64,000 nt of DNA from Dirofilaria immitis (lineage: Eukaryota; Nematoda; Chromadorea; Rhabditida; Onchocercidae). Under the pieces are notes generated by a model. That model did no database searches and was not told where the DNA came from. It saw only the letters and a list, made by a program, of their open reading frames with translations. The stretch covers positions 3,467,501 through 3,531,500 of the forward strand of contig JAKNDB010000098.1 of NCBI GenBank assembly GCA_024305405.1, in the 5' to 3' direction. Positions 1 to 12,850 of this stretch are shown here, piece by piece; within the stretch, counting starts at the first letter, position 1, and each line of letters begins with the position of its first letter. The position numbers and the translations under genes are program-made.

Positions 1-177
1 GTTAAATCGAGATTTGTTAAATTTGTGAATTAAGTAAGTCAAGTTAAGAAATTTGCTGAATAATAATAAAATATAATTTCGAATATTTGAATGATTTATT
101 AAATTTAAAAATCTTAAAAGCCAAAAAGTCTAAATGAAAAGTTTATAAAAAAAAAAAAAAAAGAAAAAAGTTTACAG

Positions 178-1916
178 AATAATGTTGGAAAAGTATTGCT
201 AACATTACAATATCATGCTGATGAAAGCAAACTAAGTGTTGATATTGTTCAAATTAAAGATATTATTGGAAGGCAAAATTGCGGTATATTTTTTTATATT
301 TAACAATATTTCAATCATTTTAGTAAATATTTCGTGAATGATTTATTTCTATTTTTGATAATTATTTCTGCAAAAAAAAATATTTAAATTTGAATTAAAA
401 TATGAAATTAAATTACAATTTTAAATATTTAAGTTTGAATTAAAATATGAGATTAAATTAACTATATATCTTTTAATAATAATAATTTCATTTTCATTAA
501 TTTATTATTTTCATAATTACAATTTTAAATATTTAAATTTGAATTAAAATATGAAATTAAATTAATTATATATATATATTTAAATATTTAAATTTGGATT
601 AAAATATGAAATTAAATTAATTATATATATATATTTTACTTTCCTTCTTTTAATAATAATTTCATTTTCATTAATTTATTATCTTAATTAGAATTTTAAG
701 TATTTAAATTTGAATTAAAATATGAAATTAAATTAATTATATGTATATTTCCTTCTTCTAATAATAATAATAATAATAATAATAATTTCATTTTTATTAA
801 TTTATTATTTTCTTAATTAAAAATTTATAATTTTTGGTAAAGAAAAGCAAAAAAGAAAAAAAAGACGCAATTAGTCAAATATAAATAAGTTTTATAAATA
901 ATTTCTTTTTCGTTTTTTTTTTTTTTTTTTCAGATATTTTTCTTAGCGTACAATTATTACAAAGTTGTAAAATATTGGAAAAATATGAAACATGCAGTAA
1001 ACGTTTAGCATCAAAAATATATTTCAAACAAACGATGGAATTTAATGTTCCAATTGCATTATATCATTCCAATGATACTAATCTACTTATTAAGGTTTTT
1101 TCATTTCTTTTTTTCTCAAAAATTTTTAAATACTAAATAGTTTATATTAAGCAGAGCAAATTTATATAAATAATAATTAAAAAGTTTAAAATATGGAATA
1201 AGGTACAAATTAACGTTCTATATAAGTTGATAAAAATTTAATGTCTTATTATTATCAATGGTCAAATGATTAAGATCGATTTATGATTAGTATTAATAAA
1301 AGAAGCAGAATGATAGTTGAGATTGCTAATATCGTGTAATGATAATAATGATAAAAAGTTAGATTATCCCTTGCATTATGTGGTTTTACCGCAAAAAAAT
1401 TAGAAAATTTTACTAAGATTGTATATATGTTGATAAAAATGTCTTATTATTATCGATGATCAAGTGATTAATATCATTTTACGATTACAATTAGTAGAAC
1501 TAGAATGATAACCGGGATTGCTAGTATCGTGTAATGATAATAATGATAAAAAGCTAGATTATCACTTGTATATGGCTTTAACCTAGAAAAATAAAAAAAG
1601 AAATCCTACAGTAACGGATAATAAAAAAAATATATCATGTTATACTAAACTATCAGTTATATATTAATTAAGCATATATATATATATATATTAGGTAATA
1701 ATGTGATAGTCATTTTTATGTGATATGTGTTAAATTATAGGTTTGTCAAGATATAAGAAAACTACTGAAATTGGTCATTTTATAATCGGTCCACAAGGAA
1801 ATTCAGTAGGTGCACAACATTGGAAGCGAATATTTAGCATACCAAATATTTCATTTTCAGCATGGCATACGTTAACAGCTACGATAAATTTTCCAAATAA
1901 ATTTTTAAAAATGTAA
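178..1916 (+). CDS. Synaptotagmin-like C2 protein, 3' end only
   Basis: Three exons (178-283, 934-1095, 1741-1916) encode the last C2 domain of a synaptotagmin-like membrane-trafficking protein. The 5' part lies outside the window. Exon 1 carries the first strands (GKVLLTLQYHADESKLSVDI). Exon 2 carries a lysine-rich strand region followed by FNVPIALYH. Exon 3 carries the typical C2B ending, with IGHFIIGPQG, an HW pair and AWHTL before a short tail and TAA. Exons 1 and 2 join in phase. Exon 3 is out by one base, which an extra T at its start would cure. The stretch that normally carries the SDPYVK-type loop 1 aspartates is shortened to about RQNCDIF, so I infer a Ca2+-independent C2 domain. 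Family synaptotagmins bind phospholipid and SNAREs at vesicles. Other C2 tandem proteins remain possible. Confidence 0.7.
391..735. repeat. AT-rich interspersed repeat in intron
   Basis: The phrase GAATTAAAATATGAAATTAA recurs five times with small changes between 391 and 735, separated by AT and ATA microsatellites. It is simple intronic repeat sequence without coding potential. Confidence 0.6.
1241..1595. repeat. Tandem duplication in synaptotagmin-like intron
   Basis: Two diverged copies of about 155-160 bases lie at about 1241-1400 and 1438-1595. Both begin with AATGTCTTATTATTATC and share the internal block ATCGTGTAATGATAATAATG. They lie inside the intron between exons 2 and 3. There is no coding potential. 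Confidence 0.75.
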
Positions 1917-3140
1917 TTATTAAATAATAATATGAAAATTTTATGTACAAAAATAAAAGCATTTGATTTTAAAGCAATATGTATTATATCAAATTTTCAA
2001 AACTAACATGCAATATTGAATAAATTTGAAATGAGGAGGAAGTAAAGATAAAAGAATCATCCTATATATCAAAGTCATCCTATATATCAGAGTTATCCTA
2101 TATATCAAGCATTTTTATGCTACTTTTTTGAACTATGGAAAGAAATTTTTTCATCTTTTTGAAATAATGCATAACAACTAAACATATTGTGAAGAAATGT
2201 CTGAGCTTCACCTTTTTTTTGCTACAAAACAATTTTAGAAAAACTGTTTGAATCGATTTCCGCCTTTTAATTCCTGAAATAACAACGAAACAAAAATTTT
2301 TTGCTAAATTATATGAAGCCTATTAAGTGTTACCCAAATTTCAAACATATAACTGAAAAAAATCACAACATAAAAATAAGTCATTTGATATTTTCGTGAC
2401 AAATGATATTTGAAATGTAGCTAAATACATAAAAATATTTAAAACAAATGATATAAACCTATTTTATAGGAAATACTAATTCATCAGCACTTCCAAGATT
2501 TTCGCAACTGCTCTAGAAATTTTCAAAATTAATAAGTATTTATTTGTGAGAAGTAGAAAAAACTTATGAAGTGATTTTTAGATTTTTAAAAAGGCTTCAA
2601 TTGTCTAACTCGAAACTCCAGTTAAAGAAGTTCAAAAATTTTTAAAATTCATACTTAATAATTTTGTATGAAAGAGTTATTTATGAAGCAAAGAAAATGC
2701 CTAATTACTGTTGACAGAAGAATTGGCCAAATCAGCTGAGAGTGGAAAAAAAAACAATCTGAATAGAAAAATTTCGCTGGCCTATTATAAGTGGGAATAA
2801 ATAAACAACCAATAATGTGTAAAATTTTCTGCAAACATAAAAATTTTCAAAATAATAAAGCCAAAAATAGAACTATGAAAAAGCATGCATATTTTTCTAA
2901 TTCGATCATTTCATTTCGGATGTTCAAATTTCTTTCGATGCTCCACGTTTTTCGAAAACATTGCGCACCATATCTAAAATTGCCGTGATTAAATCAATAT
3001 TTCAAAAATGAATAGATATATGACAAATGATATTAATTGTAGCCAGTTTCAGAAGGAATAAAATGATTATATTTGCCATCAATGATTAGCTGCGCGCACA
3101 TATTACAGAATATTTTGTCAAAAATAATGGTAGGAATCGA
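1917..3140. other. Gene-free interval between convergent genes
   Basis: This interval lies between the synaptotagmin-like stop and the ligase stop, so it must hold both 3' UTRs. It contains three 19-base repeats of ATCCTATATATCA type (2059-2107). On the minus strand, 2920-2990 reads LITAILDMVRNVFEKRG, but no splice acceptor precedes it, so I do not call it an exon. Nothing else is supported. Confidence 0.4.
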
Positions 3141-6100
3141 TCAAATGTTATATCCCACAAATAAGTAATAATAGGAAAAGCTAAGACTGATTATCTCGTA
3201 GACTAACTTGCATGGAATTTTTGCTTTCTTTATTTCTGTTTCCTCCTGATCGCTATCACCATCATCCTTAATATCATCGACAATTTGTTCGTCATTTTTA
3301 GAATTTTCGCCATTCACTTCTCGTTTCCTTTTTCTTGGTAATGAAGCTTTCTTCTCATCTTTTGCACTGTTTTTATTCTTTATATCTACAGATATGGCAG
3401 CATCATCTATTTTTGACTCAATGTCGGTTTTTGTTTTCGAAAGCTCGAATAATGTCTAAATTAAGAATAATCTGATGTATTTACGACAGACATTATAAAA
3501 TCTATACAAAAACAAGAAAATATGATCTATTAGTACTCTATTGCTTGCGTAAAAAAGATCCTGATTTTCGAACTTGCCTATAGCTGAAATTGAGGTTAAT
3601 GTGAAAAATATCTGGAATAAGTTGCTATGTAAAATATCTTGCACGTATCAAATTAATACTTTAGTCATAAAACTCGAGATAAGAATCAGGTGATGCGAAA
3701 AAAACTAGTAATTTTTGAAATTTTAATTGCAAATTACATAGAAAAATATTTTCATTGATCTTTAACAGTTAATCTTTGAGCTTTATTCAGAAAATCACCT
3801 CAAGTTCTTGTAAGCTAGTAGCTGTTTCCCAATTTTTATCATCTCGAATTTTTGTTACTCTCGGAAAACGTATCGATATACCTGATGCTGTGTGATTATC
3901 TGATCGTGAAAATTCCGCTCCTACAATATAATTCTCTGTTAAATCGTTTTATTTGAGTGGAAATGGATAAAAAAGATGACTCAGTTTATAACGTAATTGA
4001 AAGGACCTGTAATTTCCCATACTGGTGATTCTTTGGGGTCGGCAACAATGAAATCTGGGACAAGTGATCGAGAGCATTCAATCCACTCCGGTAAATTTTC
4101 ATATATGCGAGATATTTGATGCATCTTAGAAAAATATAATATATGCGCGAGGAAAAAAACAATAAAAATTTCGGTACCTTAAATATCTTTTAAAAATTCT
4201 TCAGATAAATTTATATATGATTTCGGGAGTGTTACAGCATAAAGATCTTTAAATAGTTATAGCAAAAAATATTTAGAAAATCGATTACTTTTGGTTTCAG
4301 TTCTTTATTGATTTGATCTAATGTGGCATCATCATGGCCATTGCCACATTTAGTCACTGTGCAAAATTTCTGCTTCTCCTTGTCATATACTCCCATCAGA
4401 AACACTGACATCGTGCCGCCTGCGAAAATGACAAAAAAATGAAAACAAGGAAATGCAGAAACTGATTAATAGGGCAAATACTGTCCTACGAATGAAGTAC
4501 ATTTATTATATAAAAGAATTACGAAAACATTGCTACATCATGATAAATTGATCCCCTGACAAAAATTGACATGCACTTGTTAAAAACGAATATGAGTACC
4601 TTTATTTCCTGTCCCATAAAAAGCACCGAGTACTATGAGATCAGCTGTATCTGCCATATCACCTCCCTTCAAGTAATCTTTCTTTATCTGCAAAAAATTG
4701 TTTATAATTTCGAAAATTCAATTCACCATGAAAGTATACAGATTGATATTCTTTCAAAACCATTTGTATTTTTCTGATTAAAAAAAAGCTTAGAAATTAC
4801 AAAATTTACCTTCAACCAATGCCTTTTCCCAGGTTCATAAATTGTATCCAAATCTTTTAATACTAGACCTTCTAAGCCTTCATCGATGGTATTCGAGATT
4901 AACATTTCTAACTTCTCATTTTCCTATAATGACCCAAAATATCATTTAAATAGTATGAAATCAAACTTATTAGTTAGCAAATAAACAATATCAACTTTTC
5001 AACTTACGCCTTTTTAATAAGATGACATTTGGATAATATTATACGATTCGGAACTTCCTTCATATTGTCCTCCAGAAATTTTCGCCGTTCCCTTAACGAC
5101 CTAAAAAGAACATTTAACCTTTTCGTAGCGATTTTTCCCACTTACTGCGTTTTACATAAAAATGAGCTTTTCTGTGCTTCAAATAGTGAGGCATACTAAA
5201 AACTGAGTAATGCCATTTCGTTAGAAAAAGTAACCGGCACTAACTTATCTATTAGGGATTTACTGTCGCAATATATGCAGTCAAAAATAAACAAGCAAAC
5301 TGCCGCGTCCTTAAACTGCTTCTTTTTATGGATACCTAATGTACCGAAGGGCAATGGTTTTCCGGTGTTTGTATCAACCAGTAGCATTTCTGCATCAACA
5401 ATTAAATCTCTATTCGTTGGAAATGCTTCTGCAACTACTTTATTCAAGTCGACTACCTGGAAAAATAGTAATAAAATTAAGTATTGATAAATTCAACAAA
5501 GAAAGACAGAAATCCCCAAATATATCATTCAAAAAATCATGGATAATTCATAATAAATATTTGCAAAGATTTATTATCAATTTCTAGCCAGATAGTTCTT
5601 TATCACAATCTTTCATCCAGATCTTGTACCTAAAGCAACCATTATGAAAACTGATTAGCAAACCTTATGATCTAATACTGGTTTCAACGATCGTGAGAAA
5701 ACATAAAATTGCTACCATCTTTATGCAATTGCAACCTTTCTCCATCATATTTAATTTCAGCAAACATTTCCTTGGCGCACTTTTCCATTGCTTGTTTAAC
5801 ACTTCGACACGCTTCGGCCTTAAAGAATTGAATAAGTTAATTTATAACATTGATACGAACTAAAAAGCTCAGTTGGAAGAAATTCTCTTCAAGAAAATAT
5901 TAATTAAAATACATCTTCCGCTTTAAGCTTGTTTAGAAGATCCATCTTTTTGTTGTCTGCACTAGAAATTTACTTTCTATTGTGCCTGTCATCTTTATAT
6001 AAGTTTTTCATAGTAAACTGAAATTAAAAAAACGAAGCATAGCATCTCAAACTGTAATATCTGGTATCGTAAAAACTTACAAGCATAGGTTTTATTGGCG

Positions 6101-9100
6101 TGTTCAGAGTTATACTACTTTCCAAAGATTTTTCCTTATCAGTTTGTTGGCACTTTTCAATGACAGTTTGCAAATTTCGTGAATTTTGAAATAATTCATA
6201 TGCGCCTTTCCTTAAGCCTTCTAATCTTAAATAAGAAAAAATTTATATTCATCCGAACTGAACAGCAAAAATTTGTTTTCTGAAACCAGTCGTGAGGGAG
6301 ATAGATGCCTGGAGTTTCTCAAATTTTTCTAAAAATTTGAATGCTTTCAATGGCAAGTATGAACTGATTTATGTAAAAGTAATTATTACTGCCAAAATAG
6401 CTAAGAGATAATGAAACGTCAGCAAAGGATGAAGCTTACATGTGTTTTGCCCCAGCGTTTATACGCAAATCCTTCATTATCAAACGAATAATATATTTCA
6501 ACTCCAAGCACGAAACTCTGCAATTATGTAAATTCTATTTACGTATACCTGTAATAGGATAAATAATAGAAAACTAATTGGAAAAAATGATTTGTTTCCT
6601 AATCATTTGATCTTAATGGACGGAAATAAAAGAATCACATTCGTTTCTATAAAATATATACGTAATGAATGTGATTCCTTCTAAGAAACAAATGCAAACA
6701 GTCACTAACAATTTACATATTTTCGAGAAATGTGATTGCTGCTCCTTTTCCCGTGTTAATTCACTTAATTTTTCTAACCAGTCGTCTACCTGAACTTAAT
6801 ATATATCAAATTCACACAATCATAAAGTTATCAAATTAATAAAGAATTACGGCACGCTATTTTACTCCTAATTTAAAAGAAATGAGTCAGAACTTCAGTG
6901 AAAATAAACCAAAATTAATAACATCACAGAACTAGAATTAGGAAATGATTGATTTACTGATATTTTCAGCTCACCATTTGATTTGTTACTTTCGATTTTT
7001 TCGACCATCATCGAATTTCGACAAAAACGAACATATTGTCTCAGATACATCGCCTGTTTGATTATACGATTCTGTCAATTCATCAATTGACCAATCAAAC
7101 AACTTTAACAAAAAATACGAATTATGAGGTTTTATTTAATCGATTATTTCAAATATAGCAGCGGTTCATTATTTTTTTGTTGTTGTTAAAAGGCCAATTT
7201 TAATAAAGCAGGAAAAATGAGGCCTTCAGATGAAATAATGATCGTAAATTACAACTCTAAATTAGCCATATTAATGAAAAAAAAGAAAAGATGAGCGAAT
7301 GGTCAAATACAAAAATTTGGCCGCACCATACTATGAAAGTAAAACTCGAATCTCATACTTACATTAGAAAAAATTTTTATAATTTGCTTCGCTCTTAAAT
7401 TATATATTCTTTGATCTGATTCCGGAATTAAAAATTTGAGCAAGAGGTATAGATCCCCATCATATCCTTCTGAAATGAGTGAATTCATCAATGTAATCCA
7501 ATTAAAAATTTAAATTTAGATGGTTTCTCAAACACTGATGAAAAATAATGACCGGTAAATTAAATCTTATTTGATATTTTAGTATTACTATTATATAACC
7601 CAGGAAAATGAAATGAATATTTTTTTAAACCAACAATAACCAAATAATAATAATAACAGATAAAATGAATCATTCAACATATTAGTCACAGTAAACGGAG
7701 TAAAAACTCGAATAAATAAAAAAATAAAGTGATTCATGTGAAAACTTCGTCAGCAAAGCTTGGAACGAAAATACTTATATTTCATTTTTATTCAATTTAT
7801 ATGGCTTTTCTCATTCTTACTTGCGATCATAAATTTCCAATAGCTATATAAATTAGCATTCACATATTATCTAATCATACCTTTGTTAATAAAAATCTTG
7901 ACAGCTGTAGTCTTTTCGGTGTACTTCGATACTGATGCAATTACATCACAGAGTTTACAAAACAATTTGAACATATCGAATTTGCTTTTCATCGTTGGGA
8001 AACTATCTTCTGATTCCATAATTTCTGTAGCTGATGGTTCGCTTTTAATGTTCGGTACCTTTAATTTGCTGCTACCGGCTTTTCCAGAAGTCATTTCTTT
8101 TGAAGTTTTCTCGGCAGTCTCATTCTTTGTCTTCTTTCGAGAAGGTGTGGTTGTTTTTGCTTTATCATCTTTTCCTTTTTTCGAAGTTTTATCCTCAGGG
8201 ATGATTGATTTCGGAGTATCTTTTGAAGGAGATGAAGTAGAAATTTTCACTTTATCGCCAAACTTTGTCAACCGTAACTCCGAAAGATCCCTAATTTTCT
8301 CTATAATCGATTCTTTGTCATTATCATTTGCAACATCCCAACCTGTAAAATCTTTTTAGAAAGGAAAAAATCTTTCCTTTGCTAATAAAAAAAAATTAAT
8401 AATAACTAATTTTTAGAAACCTTCGATATCATCTGGTGAATCAATAACTTTCGTTGTAGCACGACAACGTGTAAGTGTTTCGAAAAGACATTCCACGTGA
8501 AAATAATTCTTCATTTCTGTTGGATTACCAGAATCTGCTGTGAAAGGATTAGGTACCATTCTCCACATTCGTAAATCCTACAAAAAAAATGAATAAGAAA
8601 TTGAAATTTACGATGTTTACTTCCTTCAACCAATATTTTCTCATACTAAATAAAAAATTTTACTAAAAAAATAAAATCAATTACTGAATCTTTTTATTAG
8701 AATAAAAAATTAAGTATTTCAATTAAAATATGATTTGGTTAAATAAATTTGAATAAATATAACTTTTACAAAGAAACGCAATAAAAAAATTTTTTGAGAA
8801 AACGTATAAATAATGCCAAAAATAATTTCCTTGTATTGAATAGGAAAATTAAATATTTCAATAACATATTTCTAAAATATCAACTATGATAGTTGATATC
8901 ACTAATTATTTCATACATTATCTGAATATATCAACTATCATATCATTTAATATTAAGAAACGTCAATTATCAACTATCATATCATTTAATATTAAGAAAA
9001 TGAATCTCTATATATATTTATTTGAAAGAATAATAAAAACGTATAAATAATGCTAAAAATAGTTTCTTTGTATTGAATAGGACAAATTAAATATTTTAAT

Positions 9101-9544
9101 AACAAATTTTATAGAAAAAAATCCAAAACATATATTTATCAATTATCAACTATCATATCATTTAATATCAAAGAAAAGAATTTGTATATATATATATTTA
9201 TTCGAAAAATAATAAAAACTTATAAATAATGCTAAAAATAGTTTCTTTGTATTGGATAGGACAAATTAAATATTTCAATATATTTCATTAAATTTACAAA
9301 TTTTAGAGATCTCAACTATCATCGCTGATATCTGTAATTATTTCATACGTCATCGCAATTATCAATTATCATATCATTTATTATTAAGAAAATAAATTTC
9401 TATAAATATTTAATTGAAAAATAATAAGGTTTATTTTTTATTGATGTTAATAAAATCAAAACATACCCCTTTTAATAAATGTTGTTGACATTTCTTACAT
9501 TTAGCAGTACGTTTAGCATAATCAACTCCAAATTTTGATGACAT
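3141..9544 (-). CDS. LIG3: DNA ligase III homologue (PARP-type zinc finger, ATP-dependent)
   Basis: Seals single-strand breaks in base-excision and mitochondrial repair (family knowledge). Seventeen exons: 9467-9544, 8421-8577, 7881-8342, 7363-7469, 6975-7102, 6717-6789, 6440-6517, 6081-6225, 5664-5818, 5245-5456, 5008-5100, 4810-4923, 4600-4687, 4289-4419, 4007-4124, 3799-3920, 3141-3455. The product is about 860 residues. It begins with a PARP-type zinc finger (FGVDYAKRTAKCKKC, later HVECLFE), followed by a Lys/Ser/Thr-rich linker, the DNA-binding domain, the catalytic motif EIKYDGER with the adenylated lysine, motif IV EGLVLKD, motif V HWLKIKKDYL and the OB fold ending near WETATSLQELE. 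The C-terminus is charged, with PRKRKREV as a possible nuclear signal. No BRCT domain follows. Four exons (5, 6, 9 and 11) each need one extra A/T at a homopolymer to stay in frame. I see no mitochondrial leader upstream of the first Met. Confidence 0.92.
8803..9430. repeat. Tandem repeats in ligase III intron 1
   Basis: Three to four diverged units of about 180-227 bases are marked by CGTATAAATAATGC at 8813, 9040 and (as a variant) 9220. Each unit also carries TCAACTATCATATCATTTA. They lie wholly within intron 1 of the ligase gene. Confidence 0.75.
8877..8899. repeat. 23-bp palindrome
   Basis: ATATCAACTAT and its exact reverse complement ATAGTTGATAT flank a single G. The palindrome sits at the edge of the intronic repeat array of the ligase gene. 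Function unknown; it may mark the repeat unit. Confidence 0.8.
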
Positions 9545-10954
9545 TATAAATATGTTTTCAAGTTATCTTAACCTAAAATACAACTAATTTATCTAAACTT
9601 TTTTACTCGAACACAAATATATACTAATTTGCATGTACATTATGACCTGAAATTATCACCCTATAGTCAATAGAGAAAATTGAATCATCATCAATGCATT
9701 TATCATTTTCGTCATGGTATCATTTTAATGCATGAATAAAATCTAGCCTAATGTTAGTACTATTTAAAGTTACCTGAAACAAAATTAAGCCTAAACGAAA
9801 ATGAGAAAGAGAAATAAGAAATGTGCACATCGTCAAAACCTGATATTAGTGTTATCAAAACCTGATATTATTTAATACAGTAATGTCATCCTGCCCGCCC
9901 ATGAATTACAATCCAGTTTTTACCCATCAAGCATTAAATATTTGTATGTCTCATTTAATGCATATTTACGTAGACTAAAGTGGTTCGAAATGTTGGCGTA
10001 CGTTGTTGACGTACGCCAATTTTGTTTATCACGAAATAAAATGGATTATGCATATTTTAAAGTGAATTTTTTTCATAAATTTTTATTTTCAGTTAAATTT
10101 CGATAAATCAATTTTCAAAAATCGATCGTATAAGCGAATGTGTATAGGCATGTCGAAGTAAACATTTTTATTTTTCTCTATCACACTAATTTTGCACGGG
10201 CGTGAAGTGATACTACGTTTTTAAGTTCATGACGTAATCAAAATACGTCATTATCGAATACGTAGCAAGCATATCGAATTTTGCATATTAATTTTCGACA
10301 AATCGATTCGTGCGAATGCGCGTATGTCTATGTATGTATGCCGATTATATGTGTGAATTTATATATGTCTGTAACGAATCGTCATATTACACGTCTTCCC
10401 GTTACGTGTTATCCTAATTTCTAGTATGATTCTCTTGATAATTCTAATTTGACGTAACTAGAAACAAAATGAAAATATCGATTGACGTGAAATCTTCGCT
10501 TTCTACACTATTCTTTTACTGTCTAGCATCCTTGAAATTATGTAGATATGATATTTACGTCACTTCACGTACGTGAAATCTATATTATTTTTCATCGATT
10601 AACGTTTTGCGTATCTTTTTTATATATACGTCATACGTGTAATTCGAAAAAATTAAAATTACCAAATGAATAGATATTTCAGATATCTGATTAAATACTT
10701 GATAATTGATAAGAAATGAAACAAATATATCCAATTTTATTCTTTCTCGAATTTTCAAATTATTTAGGAAAGCTTGAAGTCTAAGTTTTACTTCTTCTTC
10801 TACCGATAAATAAGTAAATAATTATTAATTGTATTCGATAAATAAGTAAATAATTATTAATTGTATTCGATTTAAAGAAGAAATTTTGAAAAAAAAGTTA
10901 AGAAAAAAATTGTATTAAAAATTGCTAAAAGGTTAAGAAATTGAATTATTAGAT
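9545..10954. promoter_or_regulatory. Intergenic and probable 5' region of ligase III
   Basis: There are no ORFs of note. The part from about 9960 to 10640 is richer in CG dinucleotides and ACGT-containing words (TACGTCA, GACGTA, ACGTAC) than the flanks. It lies upstream of the minus-strand ligase gene and could hold its promoter. This is inferred from position and composition only. Confidence 0.35.
9993..10019. other. Perfect 10-bp stem hairpin
   Basis: TTGGCGTACG (9993-10002) and CGTACGCCAA (10010-10019) pair perfectly around the 7-base loop TTGTTGA. In such AT-rich DNA a stem with six G/C pairs stands out. No U-run follows and no ORF is nearby. Confidence 0.85.
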
Positions 10955-11550
10955 TTTATTCGTAGCAATAACAAAATATAGATTTTATTGGAAAGAAGTA
11001 TAAATTTTACTAGAACAATAACAAATATATATGTAGTGTATACATTTATTCGCAGCAATAACAAAATATAGATTTTACTGGAACGAAAAAAATATACTAG
11101 AACAATAACAAATATAGATTCTATTAGAATAATAGCATATATATATATAGCATACACATCTATTCGTAGCAATAACAAATATAGATTTTACTGGAACAAT
11201 AAGAAATATAAATTTTACTAGAACAATAACAAATATATATGTAGTGTATACATTTATTCGCAGGATAACAAAATATAGATTTTACTGGAACAAAAAAAAT
11301 ATACTAGAACAATAACAAATATAGATTCTATTAGAATAATAGCATATATATATAGCATACACATCTATTCGTAGCAATAACAAATATAGATTTTACTGGA
11401 ACAATAAGAAATATAAATTTTACTAGAACAATAACAAATATATATGTAGTGTATACATTTATTCGCAGCAATAACAAAATATAGATTTTACTAAAACAAT
11501 AAGAAATATAGATTTTGCTGGAACAATAACATACATATTTATACATAGTC
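10955..11550. repeat. Minisatellite, about 206-bp unit
   Basis: The landmark ATGTAGTGTATACATTTATT occurs at about 11031, 11239 and 11444, a period near 206 bases. Each unit contains smaller 30-40 base subunits of AACAATAACAAATATAGATT type. The Leu/Ile/Tyr-rich minus-strand reading frames here are products of the repeat. Confidence 0.85.
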
Positions 11551-12850
11551 TATACATTTTCTTACATATTATTGTTTTATTAAATTCTTTTTACCTTATG
11601 CATATTAGATACGAGTTTATATGATTTGGCTGTATTACATGTTATTGGAAATTAAATTTTCATTTAATTCCAATTTTAGCTTTAGATATAGAAAAATTTT
11701 AATTATGATATATTTAATTCCAGTTTTAATTAAGTTATGAAATTTAATAAATTTCTTTTTCCTGTCTTTTCATTTATCGAAAATATTTTCATTTTATGAA
11801 AATTCTTTTTCTTTTTCCGCAAAAGCATACAGACAAAATGATAAGACCGCTTAAATATTTTGTGATAAAATGAAAGATAATGAATGAATTGAGTTTGAAA
11901 AATATTTTATAAGAAAAAAAAAAAAACCGGCCGTATATAAAATTTTAATCCTAACAATTTCCGTCATTCGATTAGTTAAAATTAATTGACATTCGTTTGA
12001 TAATTTGTGAAAATTTTTTCACTGATATATCGAGCATCAAAATTGCCAACATTTTTATTTAGAAAATTTTCGCATTATCAAAAATTAGTTATCGTTTTTT
12101 TTTTTTTCTCACTGATGTCAAACTGTGTTTATCATCACTTTTCTCAATATTATTTCTTTAAAAATCAATACTAAAAATTGTAGCCATTTTGCTTTCTCTG
12201 CTAACACATTCACATATTTTCTCAACTTTATAATTCTTTTTTTTCTTTTTCTTCTTCTTTTTCATTGCAAAATATTATTAGTAGTAGTAGTAATTAGTAT
12301 TTAGCTTGTTATTTATCGCTAAATTAGTTGTTAATCAATTTTATGAATTATTGATTATTTGTTATTTAGCAAACTTATATGATCTTTTATAATTAACAGT
12401 TATCTAATACATATATATGTATACAATTAACATAATTCAAGCGGGAATGAAATTACGAATTGATCTATGAAAGATTTGGAAAAATTTACGAATAAATAAT
12501 TGATCCTATTTTTGATCAGTCAAATATTTCAGATAATTCTAAGATTTTATTTTCATCATAAATAGAAATGTTATATAAATTAAACTAAAAATATCTAATT
12601 ATGATTAAGTAAATGTACGATGAAATATTTAAATAAGCATTTTTTTTCATTTTCTGTAATATTTTCAACCTATGTTTGGATTATTCAATTTGTTAATGCT
12701 ATGTATGTTAAAGGACAAATTGTATTGTCGTTATCATCATTATCACCATCATTCATTCTCTTCAAATCTAATCTAATTAATTTGCTTAATTGGGCTTTTT
12801 TTTTCAGAAAGTTTACTTGGGAGATTAGGACGAAGAAAAGTGAAGTAGAA

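Noticed and set aside
2791..2988. 65-codon plus-strand ORF, and LITAILDMVRNVFEKRG on the minus strand
   Set aside because: Neither has a splice acceptor, a start context or a family match; the minus reading is not a BRCT domain.
7883..8359. 158-codon plus-strand ORF
   Set aside because: It is antisense to the Lys/Ser-rich linker exon of ligase III, which joins in phase to both neighbours.
10933..11546. Leu/Ile/Tyr-rich minus-strand ORFs
   Set aside because: They are products of the 206-base minisatellite.
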